64,000 bases of DNA from Alphaproteobacteria bacterium (GTDB lineage Bacteria > Myxococcota_A > UBA796 > GCA-2862545). The stretch's first letter is position 1. Each line of letters opens with the position of its first letter. Positions 23,113-31,908 of this stretch are shown here, in pieces. Under the pieces are notes generated by a model that was not told the origin of the DNA, made no database searches, and saw only the letters and a list, made by a program, of their open reading frames with translations. Location: positions 62,001 to 126,000 of the forward strand of contig JACKEO010000013.1 of assembly GCA_020632955.1 (NCBI GenBank). The letters run 5' to 3'. The position numbers and the translations under genes were made by a program.

Positions 23113-24573
23113 ATGTTCTGGACGCACGCGCGCACCGCCACCCTGGGCCTCCTCGCCGCCGGCTGCGGCAGCTCGCTGACCGGGCCCGGCGCGGTCGATG
23201 GCGACACCGACGCGCTGCGCACCGACTCGGCCGCGGCCGATCCGCCCGACGTGGTCACCTACCACCGCGACGTGGCGCCCATCCTCCGCGAGCACTGCGG
23301 CAGCTGCCACACGCCCGGCGGCATCGCCCCCTTCTCCCTGCAGACCTACGACGACGCCTCGCGCTGGGCCGAGGCCATCCTCCCCGCCGTGCTCGACCGC
23401 ACGATGCCCCCCTTCGACGCGCGCGAGGGCGAGGACTGCCAGCCCCCGCTGCCCTGGAAGGACGACCTGCGCCTGAGCGAGGCCGAGCTCGCCACGCTCA
23501 CCACCTGGGTGGACGAGGGCACCTACGAGGGGGCCCGCGTGGTGGAGCCGCCGCCCGTGGCGCCCGACGTGATCGCCGACAGCGAGGCCGACGCCATCCT
23601 GCCCATCGCCGCCCCCTTCGAGGTGGACGGCGACGAGGACATCTACGCCTGCTTCCGCCTCGAGGTGCCGAACGACGAGAAGGTGTGGCTGGAGGCCGTG
23701 GAGGTGCGACCCGACAACGGCGCGGTGGTGCACCACGTGCTGCTCTGGTCCGACCCCGACGACCAGGCCGCCGACCGCGCGGGCGAGGACGGGGTCTACC
23801 GCTGCTCGGGCACCCCCGACTTCTTCCCCACCGACCTCATCGGCGGCTGGGTGCCCGGTGGCGCCCCCATCCGCATGCCCGAGGACACGGGCATCCTGCT
23901 CAAGCCCGGCGCCACGATCGTGATGAACGTGCACTACCACCCCACCGGCGCGGGCAAGGAGATCGACCGCAGCGCCCTGGCCGTGAAGTGGACGACCTCG
24001 CCGCCCTCGCACCACGCCACCGGCTTCCTCGTGGACGTGCCCTTCCTCGGCGAGGTGCAGCCGGGCCCGAACGATCCGGGCAAGACCCGCTTCCAGATCC
24101 CGCCCGGCGTGCCCGACCACACCGAGACGCTGATCCTCGATACCGGCCCCATCGCCGAGTACCTGGCGCTGCTGCCGCTGCGCATCTTCTCGATCACGCC
24201 CCACATGCACTACCTGGGACGCGCGATGAAGGTGACCATCCTGCGCGGCGACGCGCCGGACGACGAGGAGATGTGCCTCGTCCACACGCCGGAGTACCGC
24301 TTCGACTGGCAGACCACCTACACCTACGACGGCGACGTGGACGAGCTGCCCCAGATCCTCCCCGGCGACCGCATCAAGGTGGAGTGCACCTACGACAACA
24401 GCCCGTCGAACCCCTACTTCGGCGACGCGCTCGCTGCGTCGGGCGCCACCGAGGCCCAGACCGTGCGCTGGGGCGAGGAGACGGGCGACGAGATGTGCAT
24501 GGCCATGCTGGGGCTCGTGATCCCCCCCGTGGACCTCGGCGCCCTGCTCAAGCAGTTCGACCTGGGGCTCTGA
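23113..24573 (+). CDS. Lipoprotein with c-heme and copper type II monooxygenase-like domains
   Basis: 486 residues from the ATG after GGAGGAG. Lipobox LAAGC (Cys18). A cytochrome-c-like segment has the heme site CGSCH (residues 62-66) with RTMPPF downstream as the likely axial Met region. The C-terminal two thirds resembles the peptidylglycine hydroxylating/dopamine beta-monooxygenase fold: VVHHVLLW near 206, NVHYHPTG near 272, and TPHMHYLGR near 363 supply His ligands for two coppers. Ascorbate-dependent enzymes of this fold hydroxylate C-H bonds using O2; here the heme could supply electrons. Substrate unknown. Probably on the cell surface or in the periplasm. Confidence 0.85.
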   Translation: MFWTHARTATLGLLAAGCGSSLTGPGAVDGDTDALRTDSAAADPPDVVTYHRDVAPILREHCGSCHTPGGIAPFSLQTYDDASRWAEAILPAVLDRTMPPFDAREGEDCQPPLPWKDDLRLSEAELATLTTWVDEGTYEGARVVEPPPVAPDVIADSEADAILPIAAPFEVDGDEDIYACFRLEVPNDEKVWLEAVEVRPDNGAVVHHVLLWSDPDDQAADRAGEDGVYRCSGTPDFFPTDLIGGWVPGGAPIRMPEDTGILLKPGATIVMNVHYHPTGAGKEIDRSALAVKWTTSPPSHHATGFLVDVPFLGEVQPGPNDPGKTRFQIPPGVPDHTETLILDTGPIAEYLALLPLRIFSITPHMHYLGRAMKVTILRGDAPDDEEMCLVHTPEYRFDWQTTYTYDGDVDELPQILPGDRIKVECTYDNSPSNPYFGDALAASGATEAQTVRWGEETGDEMCMAMLGLVIPPVDLGALLKQFDLGL

Positions 24574-24574
24574 C

Positions 24575-25366
24575 TCAGCCGGTGTCGCCGACGCCCGTGT
24601 CGAGCGTGTCGGTGTCGAGCGCTTCCGGGAGCGTGGCCGGCGGCGCGGTGCCCGTGGTGGAGAAGCTCCAGCCGATGCGGACGCGCACCTTCCACTGGAG
24701 CGCGTCGATGAGGACGACCGCCTCCTCGTCGACCGCTGCGGTGCGGGTGGCCGCCTCGTAGGCCACCACCTCCGCGTCCTCCATCCACCAGTACTGCTTG
24801 TTGGCGATGGGATCGGTCGTGGACAGGGCGGCGTTCCCCGCGTCGCCGTGCGCCACCCACTGGCCGAGCGTGGTGCCCCCCGTGGTCCAGGTGACCGAGT
24901 GGAAGGCCTTGCCGTCGGCGGCCGACCACTGGACCGCCGCGTCCCACGCGACCGCCGGATCGGGCGGCACCTGGGGGAGCTCCCAGCAGTCGGTGCCCTC
25001 GCGCGCCCAGGTGCCTTCGTAGCGGTTGGTGGATCCGGCCGCCTGCACCAGCGTGCCGCCCCCCCGGTAGGTGTAGGTGCACGTGCACGGGCCCACCACG
25101 CCGAGCGTGGTGGCGCAGAAGGTCTCGGTGGACGACCCGTTCGCCGTGAAGGTCACCTCCTGCACCACGGCCATGGACTGCAGGTCGCCATGCACCGCCT
25201 TCACCTCGCCCCCGCCGTCGTCGGCCGAGTCCCACGGGCCCGAGGAGTCCTTCGCCTCGCCCCCCGCCGCGTCGGTGTCGGTGTCGCCGTCGGTGGTGTC
25301 CTTGCCCGCCCCCTGTGCACAGCCTGCGAGCGCGGCGCACAGCACCGCAGTCCGGATGCTCCCCAT
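24575..25366 (-). CDS. Lipoprotein of unknown function
   Basis: 263 residues. Lipobox LAGC (Cys16), then a DGDTDTD and Gly/Asp/Ser spacer of about 35 residues. The mature domain is beta-rich with Trp-rich strands (WTTGGTTLGQWV, KQYWWMEDAEVV) and a TFCATTLGVVGPCTCTYTY segment with three cysteines. The C-terminus returns to DTDTLDTGVGDTG, so acidic low-complexity sequence lies at both ends. No family recognised. Convergent with the monooxygenase-like gene with 1 bp between the stops. Confidence 0.72.
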   Translation of the reverse strand: MGSIRTAVLCAALAGCAQGAGKDTTDGDTDTDAAGGEAKDSSGPWDSADDGGGEVKAVHGDLQSMAVVQEVTFTANGSSTETFCATTLGVVGPCTCTYTYRGGGTLVQAAGSTNRYEGTWAREGTDCWELPQVPPDPAVAWDAAVQWSAADGKAFHSVTWTTGGTTLGQWVAHGDAGNAALSTTDPIANKQYWWMEDAEVVAYEAATRTAAVDEEAVVLIDALQWKVRVRIGWSFSTTGTAPPATLPEALDTDTLDTGVGDTG

Positions 25367-25422
25367 CTGCCCTCCCCGACCCCGCGTCTGCTGCAGGGTC
25401 GATTGCACGGTACAGATCGGGC

Positions 25423-25983
25423 ATGACGAATGCAAACCGTCCGGAAGGCCGGACGCCGGATCCGGGCGCACGCGTCGGCGGCCCGAGGACGGCACGACCC
25501 GACGAGCTACGGCGCGGCATGACCTCCCGCTGGCCCGAGCCCCGTCCGCCCCTGTCGCTGCCGCGCCCCTCTGCGCACGGCAGCGCCGTGCTCCTCGGCG
25601 GTCCCGTCCACCCCACCCTGCCGCCGGGCCACACCTGGCTGCTCGAGGCCGACGCGCCCACGGCCGCCGCACACGCCGGTCGGGCCTTCGAGCTGGAGCT
25701 GGACCTGCGCTGGACCCGCTCGGGCTGCACCCGCCTGTTCGAGCTGGTGCTCCTCACCTACGCGAAGCCCGACGCCGCCGGCGCGCGCACCCGTCTCGGC
25801 AGCTTCCGCCACGTCTTCCACCCCACCGACGCCGGCGCGCTGCGTCCGCTCCTCCGCCTGGGGCGGCAGCCGTGGTGGTGGCTGGTGGTGCGTGGGCCGG
25901 ACGGGGTGGCCGCGAGCGTGGAGCTGGCGAACACGCTGGAGCTGGAGGGGCTGTTGCGGCGGGTGTGGGACGGGCGGGGGTGA
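25423..25983 (+). CDS. Hypothetical cytoplasmic protein
   Basis: 186 residues if it starts at the ATG at 25423, or 154 from the ATG at 25519; neither has a strong ribosome site, and the segment between them is Arg/Pro-rich and less protein-like, so the shorter form may be right. No signal peptide or membrane segment. The core has alternating strands with many Leu, Arg and Trp (FELELDLRWTRSGCTRLFELVLLTY, RQPWWWLVVRG). No family recognised. Confidence 0.55.
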   Translation: MTNANRPEGRTPDPGARVGGPRTARPDELRRGMTSRWPEPRPPLSLPRPSAHGSAVLLGGPVHPTLPPGHTWLLEADAPTAAAHAGRAFELELDLRWTRSGCTRLFELVLLTYAKPDAAGARTRLGSFRHVFHPTDAGALRPLLRLGRQPWWWLVVRGPDGVAASVELANTLELEGLLRRVWDGRG

Positions 25984-26054
25984 GGATCAGGCGTAGGCCC
26001 GACGTGTGCCCCTCACCCCATCCCGTGGCAGGATGCCCGGCCGGAGGTGCCCAC

Positions 26055-27944
26055 GTGGGCTCGCGCCGCCACACTGCGCCGATCGTGCTCGCGACGATGC
26101 TCGCCTGCGCTCCCCCGGGGAAGGCGCCGCGCGATCTGTCCGTCGACGGCGACGGCGACGGCGTGATCGGCCGGCTCGACTGCGACGACGACGATCCGGA
26201 GTCCACGATCAAGGCCCAGGACCACGACTGCGACGGCGTGCCGCGGAGCGAGGACTGCGACGACGAGGACGCCCAGGTCGGCGCCGACTGCGAGACCTCG
26301 GAGACAGCCGACACCTCGCGAGACGGCGACTCTGGAGACACGGGCACCACCGGCGACTCGGGGGATTCGGGCACGACGGGGGACACCGGCGACTCGGGCG
26401 ACTCGGGCACGACGGGGGACACCGGCGACTCCGGTCCCGGCGACTCCGGCGACTCCGGTCCGGGCGACTCCGGCGACTCCGGCGACTCCGCCGCCGGCCA
26501 GCCCCCGACGGTCGGCGACGTGCAGATCACCCCCGCGCAGGCCTACAACGACAGCACCCTCGCCTGCGACGCCACCGTCACCCCCGGCAGCACCGCGATC
26601 GACGCGGTGGCCTACGCCTGGCACGACACCGACCGGGCCACGCTCCTCGCCACCACCGCCCAGCTCACGCTCGCGCCCGGCATCGCCGGCGTCGGCGAAC
26701 ACATCCGCTGCACGGTCACCGCCACGGCGGGTGGCCTGCAGGGGTCGGCCTTCGCCGAGGTGGTCCTCGCGAACCGGCCGCCGGATCCGCCCGAGCCCCT
26801 CGTCACGCCCACACGGCCCTCTCCCTCGGCCGCGCTCGCCTGCTCCGTGCAGGGCACCTCCGACCCCGACGACGACACGCTCACGACCTCCGTCACCTGG
26901 ATCCGGGTCCGACAGGGCATCACCACCTCCCAGGGGCAGGCCACCGTCATCGGCGCCGCAGCCACGGCCGCGGGCGACGTCTGGACCTGCCGGGCCACGG
27001 TCATGGACGACCATGGCGGCAGCAGCACCGCGGCGTCCACCGTCGTGGTCCGCGACGCCGCGCCCACCAGCCCCGTCACCAGCACGCTGCTGGGCAAGCT
27101 CGTCTACATCCCGCCCGGCACGGCCACCCTCGGCTGCGTCTCGCCACGGGACGACGTGCGCGACCCCACCCAATCGGCCCACACCTGCACCGACGTGGTC
27201 ACGCACTTCGGCGTGGACCCCACGCCCCGCACGGTGGCCATCAGCCGCGGCTTCTGGATGATGACCCGCGAGCTGGACCAGACCCGCTGGACCAGCCTCA
27301 TGGGCACGAACATCGCCTACCACACCGACGCGAACGGCAAGGACTGCGGGGCCGACGACGTGTGCCCCGTCGAGCGGGTGGACTGGTTCGAGGCGGCCGA
27401 GGTGGCGAACGCCGCCTCCACCGCGGACGGCCTGCCCGTCTGCTACACCCTCGGCGGCTGCACGGGCACGATCGGCACGAACTTCAGCTGCGCCACGGCG
27501 GGGGTCACGCCCGCATCGGGGCACGTGGTCGACTGCGCCGGCTGGCGCCTGCCCACCGAGGCCGAGTGGGAGTACGCGGCACGCGCCGACGAGGCCACCG
27601 CCTGGGCGGGGAGCGACACCGTGGCCGACGTGGCCTGGTTCCGCGACAACAGCGGAATCCGCACCCAGCCCGCGGGCGGGCTCGCGCCGAATGCGTGGGG
27701 CCTCCACGACATGGCCGGCAACGTCGCCGAGTGGACCTCCGACGTCTACCAGGACTGGCCCGCATCGACGGGCCTCGAGGTCGATCCCTACGTGGGCGGC
27801 CCGCTCGGCGGCCACCACGCCTCGCGGGGAGGGAACATCGGGTCCGACGGCTGGCGCACCCGGTCCACCGTCCGGAGCGAGTCGCCCGACACGCTCCGAT
27901 CCACCGCGGTGGGCGTGAGGCTGGTGCGCACCGCGGCGCCCTGA
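26055..27944 (+). CDS. SUMF1/FGE-sulfatase-domain lipoprotein on a repeat stalk
   Basis: 629 residues from a GTG with GGAGG 7 bp upstream. Lipobox MLAC (Cys18). A DGDGDGVIGRLDCDDDD metal-binding repeat and a second DHDCDGV...DCDDEDA repeat come first, then a 55-residue GDS/GTT stalk (residues 91-145), two Ig-like beta domains, and from about 345 a SUMF1 domain (YIPPGTATLG...WRLPTEAEWEYAAR...DMAGNVAEWTSD...). SUMF1 domains include formylglycine-generating enzymes, but the catalytic Cys pair normally near the C-terminus is absent (HHASRGGNIGSDGW), so a binding or structural role is more likely. Cysteines elsewhere suggest disulfides. Confidence 0.87.
   Translation: MGSRRHTAPIVLATMLACAPPGKAPRDLSVDGDGDGVIGRLDCDDDDPESTIKAQDHDCDGVPRSEDCDDEDAQVGADCETSETADTSRDGDSGDTGTTGDSGDSGTTGDTGDSGDSGTTGDTGDSGPGDSGDSGPGDSGDSGDSAAGQPPTVGDVQITPAQAYNDSTLACDATVTPGSTAIDAVAYAWHDTDRATLLATTAQLTLAPGIAGVGEHIRCTVTATAGGLQGSAFAEVVLANRPPDPPEPLVTPTRPSPSAALACSVQGTSDPDDDTLTTSVTWIRVRQGITTSQGQATVIGAAATAAGDVWTCRATVMDDHGGSSTAASTVVVRDAAPTSPVTSTLLGKLVYIPPGTATLGCVSPRDDVRDPTQSAHTCTDVVTHFGVDPTPRTVAISRGFWMMTRELDQTRWTSLMGTNIAYHTDANGKDCGADDVCPVERVDWFEAAEVANAASTADGLPVCYTLGGCTGTIGTNFSCATAGVTPASGHVVDCAGWRLPTEAEWEYAARADEATAWAGSDTVADVAWFRDNSGIRTQPAGGLAPNAWGLHDMAGNVAEWTSDVYQDWPASTGLEVDPYVGGPLGGHHASRGGNIGSDGWRTRSTVRSESPDTLRSTAVGVRLVRTAAP
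26325..26489 (+). repeat. GDS/GTT tripeptide-repeat stalk
   Basis: A 165 bp run coding 55 residues of Gly-Asp-Ser and Gly-Thr-Thr repeats inside the SUMF1 lipoprotein. The unit is 9 bp per tripeptide and runs in frame. It should form an extended, strongly acidic spacer between the membrane anchor and the folded domains. Confidence 0.9.
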
Positions 27945-27951
27945 TGCGCGC

Positions 27952-28848
27952 TCACACCGCCGGACGCATCGCCCGACGCTTCGCCCGCACCCGCTCGTCC
28001 GGGCCGTCGTGCCGCCACCCCGGCGCATCGAACAGGTAGCGCAGCCGCGCCCCCCACCCGGGCGCGCGGCGCAGGTCGTGCCACAGCGACCGCCAGGGGC
28101 CCAGCTGCACCGCGTCGAGGCTGCGGCTGTCGATGGGCGCCAGCACCCCGTAGTCCGGGACCTCCTCCTCCTCGGCGAAGGTGCCGAGCAGGTGGTCCCA
28201 CACCAGCAGGATCTCGCCGTAGTTGCGGTCGAGGTAGGGCGCGTTCCGGCCGTGGTGCACCCGGTGGGCGCTGGGCGTCACCAGCACCCGGTCCAGCCAG
28301 CCCCAGCGTCCGGTGAGGTCGGGCGAGACGTGCTCCAGCACCCCCCACACCTTGCTGCCCGTCTCCACCACGAGCACCAGGCCCGGGTGCAGCCCCACCA
28401 GCGGCAGCCACACGTGGAACCAGGGCGAGTACACGAAGTCGAAGGCGGAGCCGCGCACCGCCGACGACAGGCGCATCTGCTCGCTCGTGTGGTGGGTGAC
28501 GTGGAAGCACCACAGCAGCCGCACCTCGTGCGCGGCCCGGTGCCCCACGTAGAACACCGCGTCGTAGGCCAGGAAGCCCACGCCCCAGGCCCACGCGCCG
28601 AGACCCAGATCGGTGAGCCGGTGGGCCCAGGCCACCTCGAGGACCCCGGCGTACACGAGGCGTCCGGCCACGGCGAGCCCGCCGAAGGACAGCAGGCCCG
28701 ACAGCAGGCTCACCCGCCCGGTGGCGTGGTCCAGCGCGACGCCCCGCCGACGCAGCACCACCAGCTCCCCCACGATCAGCAGCACGGCCAGGCCGTAGGT
28801 GGACGGCACGGCGAGGGTGACGAGGCGGTCGAGGAGGGCGGGGTCCAT
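27952..28848 (-). CDS. Fatty acid hydroxylase/sterol desaturase-family membrane protein
   Basis: 298 residues with about four to five membrane spans. The three His clusters of this di-iron superfamily are present: HRAAH near residue 104, HVTHH near 118, and HRVHH near 195. Relatives hydroxylate or desaturate fatty acids, sterols, carotenoids or alkylglycerol ethers using O2 and an electron donor. The substrate here is unknown; hydroxylated membrane lipids or sterols are both plausible in Myxococcota. A TATCCT element (28861-28856) only 8 bp before the ATG, and no ribosome site, suggest a leaderless message. Confidence 0.88.
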   Translation of the reverse strand: MDPALLDRLVTLAVPSTYGLAVLLIVGELVVLRRRGVALDHATGRVSLLSGLLSFGGLAVAGRLVYAGVLEVAWAHRLTDLGLGAWAWGVGFLAYDAVFYVGHRAAHEVRLLWCFHVTHHTSEQMRLSSAVRGSAFDFVYSPWFHVWLPLVGLHPGLVLVVETGSKVWGVLEHVSPDLTGRWGWLDRVLVTPSAHRVHHGRNAPYLDRNYGEILLVWDHLLGTFAEEEEVPDYGVLAPIDSRSLDAVQLGPWRSLWHDLRRAPGWGARLRYLFDAPGWRHDGPDERVRAKRRAMRPAV

Positions 28849-28855
28849 CGACCCG

Positions 28856-28861
28856 AGGATA
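28856..28861 (-). promoter_or_regulatory. -10-like TATCCT, possible leaderless promoter
   Basis: Minus-strand TATCCT ends 7 bp before the ATG at 28848, so transcription would begin at or next to the start codon. No Shine-Dalgarno sequence is seen for this gene. No clear -35 box. Confidence 0.3.
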
Positions 28862-28943
28862 GCGCCGACGGGAGGCGCGGTGGCGCCCCGACGCGCCCGG
28901 TGCCATGCTGGGCCTGCGCCCGGCGGCGCCCCCGGGAGGTCCC

Positions 28944-29495
28944 GTGCGCACCCTGCTCCTCGCCCTCCTCCTCGGCGCCTGCACCGGCACGGTCACGGTG
29001 GACGACAAGGCCGGCGACACCGACACCGCCGTGGCCGACTCCGACACCGCGGGCGACGACAGCGGCGCCGACAGCCCGGCCGACACCGGCGGCGACTCCG
29101 GCGACAGCGGCGCCACCGACTCGGGGGACTCGGGGGACTCCGGGGCGGGCGACTCCGGTGCAGGGGACTCCGGCAGCGCGGGGTCCAACGGCTGCACCGA
29201 TCCGGCCGACGTGAGCGCGCTCGGCACCGCCGCGGCCACCATCGGCTCCGTGTCGCAGACCTGCGCCCTGCAGTGCGCGACCTCGGGGATGATCCGCAGC
29301 TGCGTGGCCACCTGCGTGGCGAACGAGCTGGGCATCTCGCAGGGCTGCGCCGACTGCTTCGGGGTCTACACCACCTGCATCGTGGGCCAGTGCGCGCTGG
29401 CGTGCCTCAACCCCACCAGCCAGGGCTGCGTGACCTGCCGCACGAACAAGTGCGACCCCGCCTTCGAGACCTGCGCCGGCATCGCACTGCCCTGA
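28944..29495 (+). CDS. Cys-rich lipoprotein on an acidic stalk
   Basis: 183 residues from a GTG; CGGG and CCCG flank the AGGT of the ribosome site and abut the start codon. Lipobox LLGAC (Cys13), then about 65 residues of Asp/Ser/Thr/Gly stalk. The C-terminal 95 residues hold about 13 cysteines in patterns such as CALQCATSG, CVATCVANE, CADCFGVYTTC and CVTCRTNKC, which should form several disulfides. This type is frequent in myxobacterial secretomes, with no assigned function. Confidence 0.75.
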   Translation: MRTLLLALLLGACTGTVTVDDKAGDTDTAVADSDTAGDDSGADSPADTGGDSGDSGATDSGDSGDSGAGDSGAGDSGSAGSNGCTDPADVSALGTAAATIGSVSQTCALQCATSGMIRSCVATCVANELGISQGCADCFGVYTTCIVGQCALACLNPTSQGCVTCRTNKCDPAFETCAGIALP

Positions 29496-29505
29496 CCCAA
29501 GGCGC

Positions 29506-31806
29506 TCAAGGGTCGGGAGCCAGCGTCACCACCAGCGTGCCCCCCTCCACGATGCGGGCGTGCGGGAGCCAGGGCTCGGCGAGCGGCTCGCCATCGAGCG
29601 TGAGGCCCACCACGTGGCGATCGGTGGCCGGGTCGCCCTCCACCTCGATCACGAAGCTGCCGCCGTCGTGGAAGCCGGGGTGGAGGAAGAGCTCGGCCCG
29701 CCGCACCAGGGGCGCGCCCACCACGTAGGTCGGGTCGCCGGGGGCCAGGGGGTACAGGCCCAGCAGGGTGTACACCAGCCAGGCCGAGGTGGCGCCGGCG
29801 TCGTCGTTGCCCGGCAGGCCACCCGGGCCGTCGTCGTAGGAGGAGGCCACCGTCTCGCGGAGGCGCCGCACCGTGCCGTCCACGTCGCCCACCGCCGCGT
29901 ACAGCCAGGGCACGTGGAAGCTGGGCTCGTTGCCCGGGTCGAACTGGTCCTCGTCGAAGAAGCGGTCGAGGCGGGCGAGGAAGGCGTCGCGGCCCCCCAT
30001 CACCTCCACGAGCCCCGGCACGTCGTGGGGGACGAACCAGGAGTAGATCCACGAGGTGGCCTCGGTGAAGTCGTTGAAGTCGCCCCACGCCGACGGGTCG
30101 AAGGGCTCGCGCCAGCTGCCGTCGCGACGGCGGGCCTGGGCGAAGCCGTCGGTGTTGTAGGTGTTCCGCCAGGCCTGCCCGCGCTGGGCGTAGCGGTCGG
30201 CGTCGGCCTGACGCCCCAGCGCGGCCGCCATCCGACCCGCCGACCAGTCGTCGTAGGCGTGCTCCAGGGTCATCGACACGGACTGGCCCGGGTCGCACTC
30301 CGAGGGCACGAAGCCCAGCGACAGCAGCTCGGGCGGCGTGCCCAGGTTGACGTAGCCGCAGATGCCGTCGGCGGCGCCGTCCACCACCGTGGGGATGTCC
30401 TGCATGCCGGCGTGGTCCACCGCCTGCCAGGCGAGCGCCGTGTCGAAGCGATCGAGGCCCTTCACCAGCATGTCGGCGAGGATGGGCACCGCGTGGTTGC
30501 CGATCATCACGCGGCTGTAGCCGGTGGCGTTCCACGAGCACTTCGGCAGCCAGCCCCCCTCCTGGTAGGCGAGCAGCAGGCTGGACGCGAGGTCGTCGCG
30601 CAGCTCGGGCTCCACCAGCGTGGCGAGCGGGTGGGTGGTGCGGAAGGTGTCCCACATGCACCAGTCGTCGGTGAGGTAGCGGAAGCCCCGGGCCCGCTTC
30701 ACCACGTCCTCGCCCGAGGTGGCCACCACGAAGCGACCGCCCGCCTCGGTGTAGTCGGCGGGCTGGAAGAAGTTCCGCGACAAGGCCGTGTAGAACATGC
30801 GCAGCACGTCGTCGTCGGCCTCCACGCGCACCCGGTTGAGCACGTGCTCCCAGGCGGCCCGGGCGCGGTCGTGCACCTCGTCGAAGCCGGCCGTGCCCAC
30901 CTCCGACTCCAGGTTGCGGCGCGCCTGGGCGGGGTCGATGCGGCTGATGCCCACGCGCACCTCCACCGTGGTGGGGGCGTCGAAGTCCCAGCCCACCCAG
31001 CCGCCCACCCAGGCCCCCTCGGCCTCGGTGGACCCCGGGTAGGCGGTGACCGCCTTGCCGAGCAGCGTGCCGTGCTCGGTGGGCGGCAGGCTCACCTCCA
31101 CGTGCGCCGAGATGCGGGTGTAGGCCGTGCGGCCGTCCCCGTCGGTGACGAAGGAGGCGATGGGGTGCACGTTGTACTCGCCGGTGCCGCTCAGCACGCT
31201 CCCGTCGATGGCCAGCCGCCCCGAGACGCTGTCGCCGTTGGAGTGCCCCAGGTCCACGAGCAGGCGCGCCCGCCCTGCAGGGAAGGTGTAGCGGTGGACG
31301 GCCGCGTGGGCCGTGGCGGTGAGCGCCACCTCCACCCCGCCCTCGAGGGTCACCCGGTACAGGCCCGGCGAGGCCTCCTCCTCGGCGTGATCGTACGTGC
31401 GCGGACGCGCCATGCGGTCCACGTCCACGTCGCCCGTGAGCGGAAGGAGCAGCACCTGGCTGTAGCCGTTGACCGACCCGCCGGGCCCCTGCAGGTGGGT
31501 GTGGGTGAAGCCCTCGATGCGGGTGTCGGACCAGTCGTAGGCGTCGATGGACCCGGGGCGCGACAGCGTGTCGGGCGAGGCGCGCACCATGCCGTGCGGC
31601 ACCAGCGCGCCCGGGATCACGTTGCCCGGCCCGCGGGTGCCGATGAAGGCGTCGACGTACGGGGTGAGGGGCACCTCGTCGAGCACGAACGGCACGTCGG
31701 CGGGGTCGGGGCCGAAGCCGGTGTCGGCCGAGTCGTCCACGTCCCCGTCGGAGGGGGGCGACGCGCAGGCGACGAGCGAAGCGAGCACCAGGGACACGGG
31801 ACGCAC
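29506..31806 (-). CDS. GH92 alpha-mannosidase-like lipoprotein
   Basis: 766 residues from a GTG with GGAGG 4 bp upstream (an ATG 27 bp earlier is less likely). Lipobox LVAC (Cys14) and a short acidic stalk. GH92 hallmarks are in order: GTRGPGNVIPGALVPHGM, DDWCMWDTFRTTHPL, MIGNHAVPILADM, FTEATSWIYSWFVPHDVPG with the conserved Glu near 582, and GNDDAGATSAWLVYTLLG near 664. GH92 enzymes are Ca2+-dependent exo-mannosidases (alpha-1,2, -1,3, -1,4 or -1,6) that trim N-glycans or mannans. Anchored at the surface, it could release mannose from prey, fungal or algal glycans. Linkage preference cannot be told. Confidence 0.92.
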   Translation of the reverse strand: MRPVSLVLASLVACASPPSDGDVDDSADTGFGPDPADVPFVLDEVPLTPYVDAFIGTRGPGNVIPGALVPHGMVRASPDTLSRPGSIDAYDWSDTRIEGFTHTHLQGPGGSVNGYSQVLLLPLTGDVDVDRMARPRTYDHAEEEASPGLYRVTLEGGVEVALTATAHAAVHRYTFPAGRARLLVDLGHSNGDSVSGRLAIDGSVLSGTGEYNVHPIASFVTDGDGRTAYTRISAHVEVSLPPTEHGTLLGKAVTAYPGSTEAEGAWVGGWVGWDFDAPTTVEVRVGISRIDPAQARRNLESEVGTAGFDEVHDRARAAWEHVLNRVRVEADDDVLRMFYTALSRNFFQPADYTEAGGRFVVATSGEDVVKRARGFRYLTDDWCMWDTFRTTHPLATLVEPELRDDLASSLLLAYQEGGWLPKCSWNATGYSRVMIGNHAVPILADMLVKGLDRFDTALAWQAVDHAGMQDIPTVVDGAADGICGYVNLGTPPELLSLGFVPSECDPGQSVSMTLEHAYDDWSAGRMAAALGRQADADRYAQRGQAWRNTYNTDGFAQARRRDGSWREPFDPSAWGDFNDFTEATSWIYSWFVPHDVPGLVEVMGGRDAFLARLDRFFDEDQFDPGNEPSFHVPWLYAAVGDVDGTVRRLRETVASSYDDGPGGLPGNDDAGATSAWLVYTLLGLYPLAPGDPTYVVGAPLVRRAELFLHPGFHDGGSFVIEVEGDPATDRHVVGLTLDGEPLAEPWLPHARIVEGGTLVVTLAPDP

Positions 31807-31855
31807 GCGGCCTCCACGCAGCGAGGGACGCATCGCGCGCCCCGACGCGCATCGC

Positions 31856-31861
31856 TATAGC
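31856..31861 (+). promoter_or_regulatory. TATAGC in the divergent GH92/P-domain gap
   Basis: A TATAGC with a self-complementary CTATAG core (31855-31860) lies in the 102 bp between the GH92 gene (minus) and the P-domain gene (plus). It is 48-50 bp from both start codons and could serve as a -10 in either direction. Confidence 0.3.
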
Positions 31862-31908
31862 CCCCTCCGTCCGTGGCTTCCGGACGCACGTGCACGCGAG
31901 GAGGGGAC

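Noticed and set aside
26055..27944. Formylglycine-generating enzyme
   Set aside because: The SUMF1 fold is recognisable, but the catalytic cysteines are absent and no sulfatase gene is nearby.
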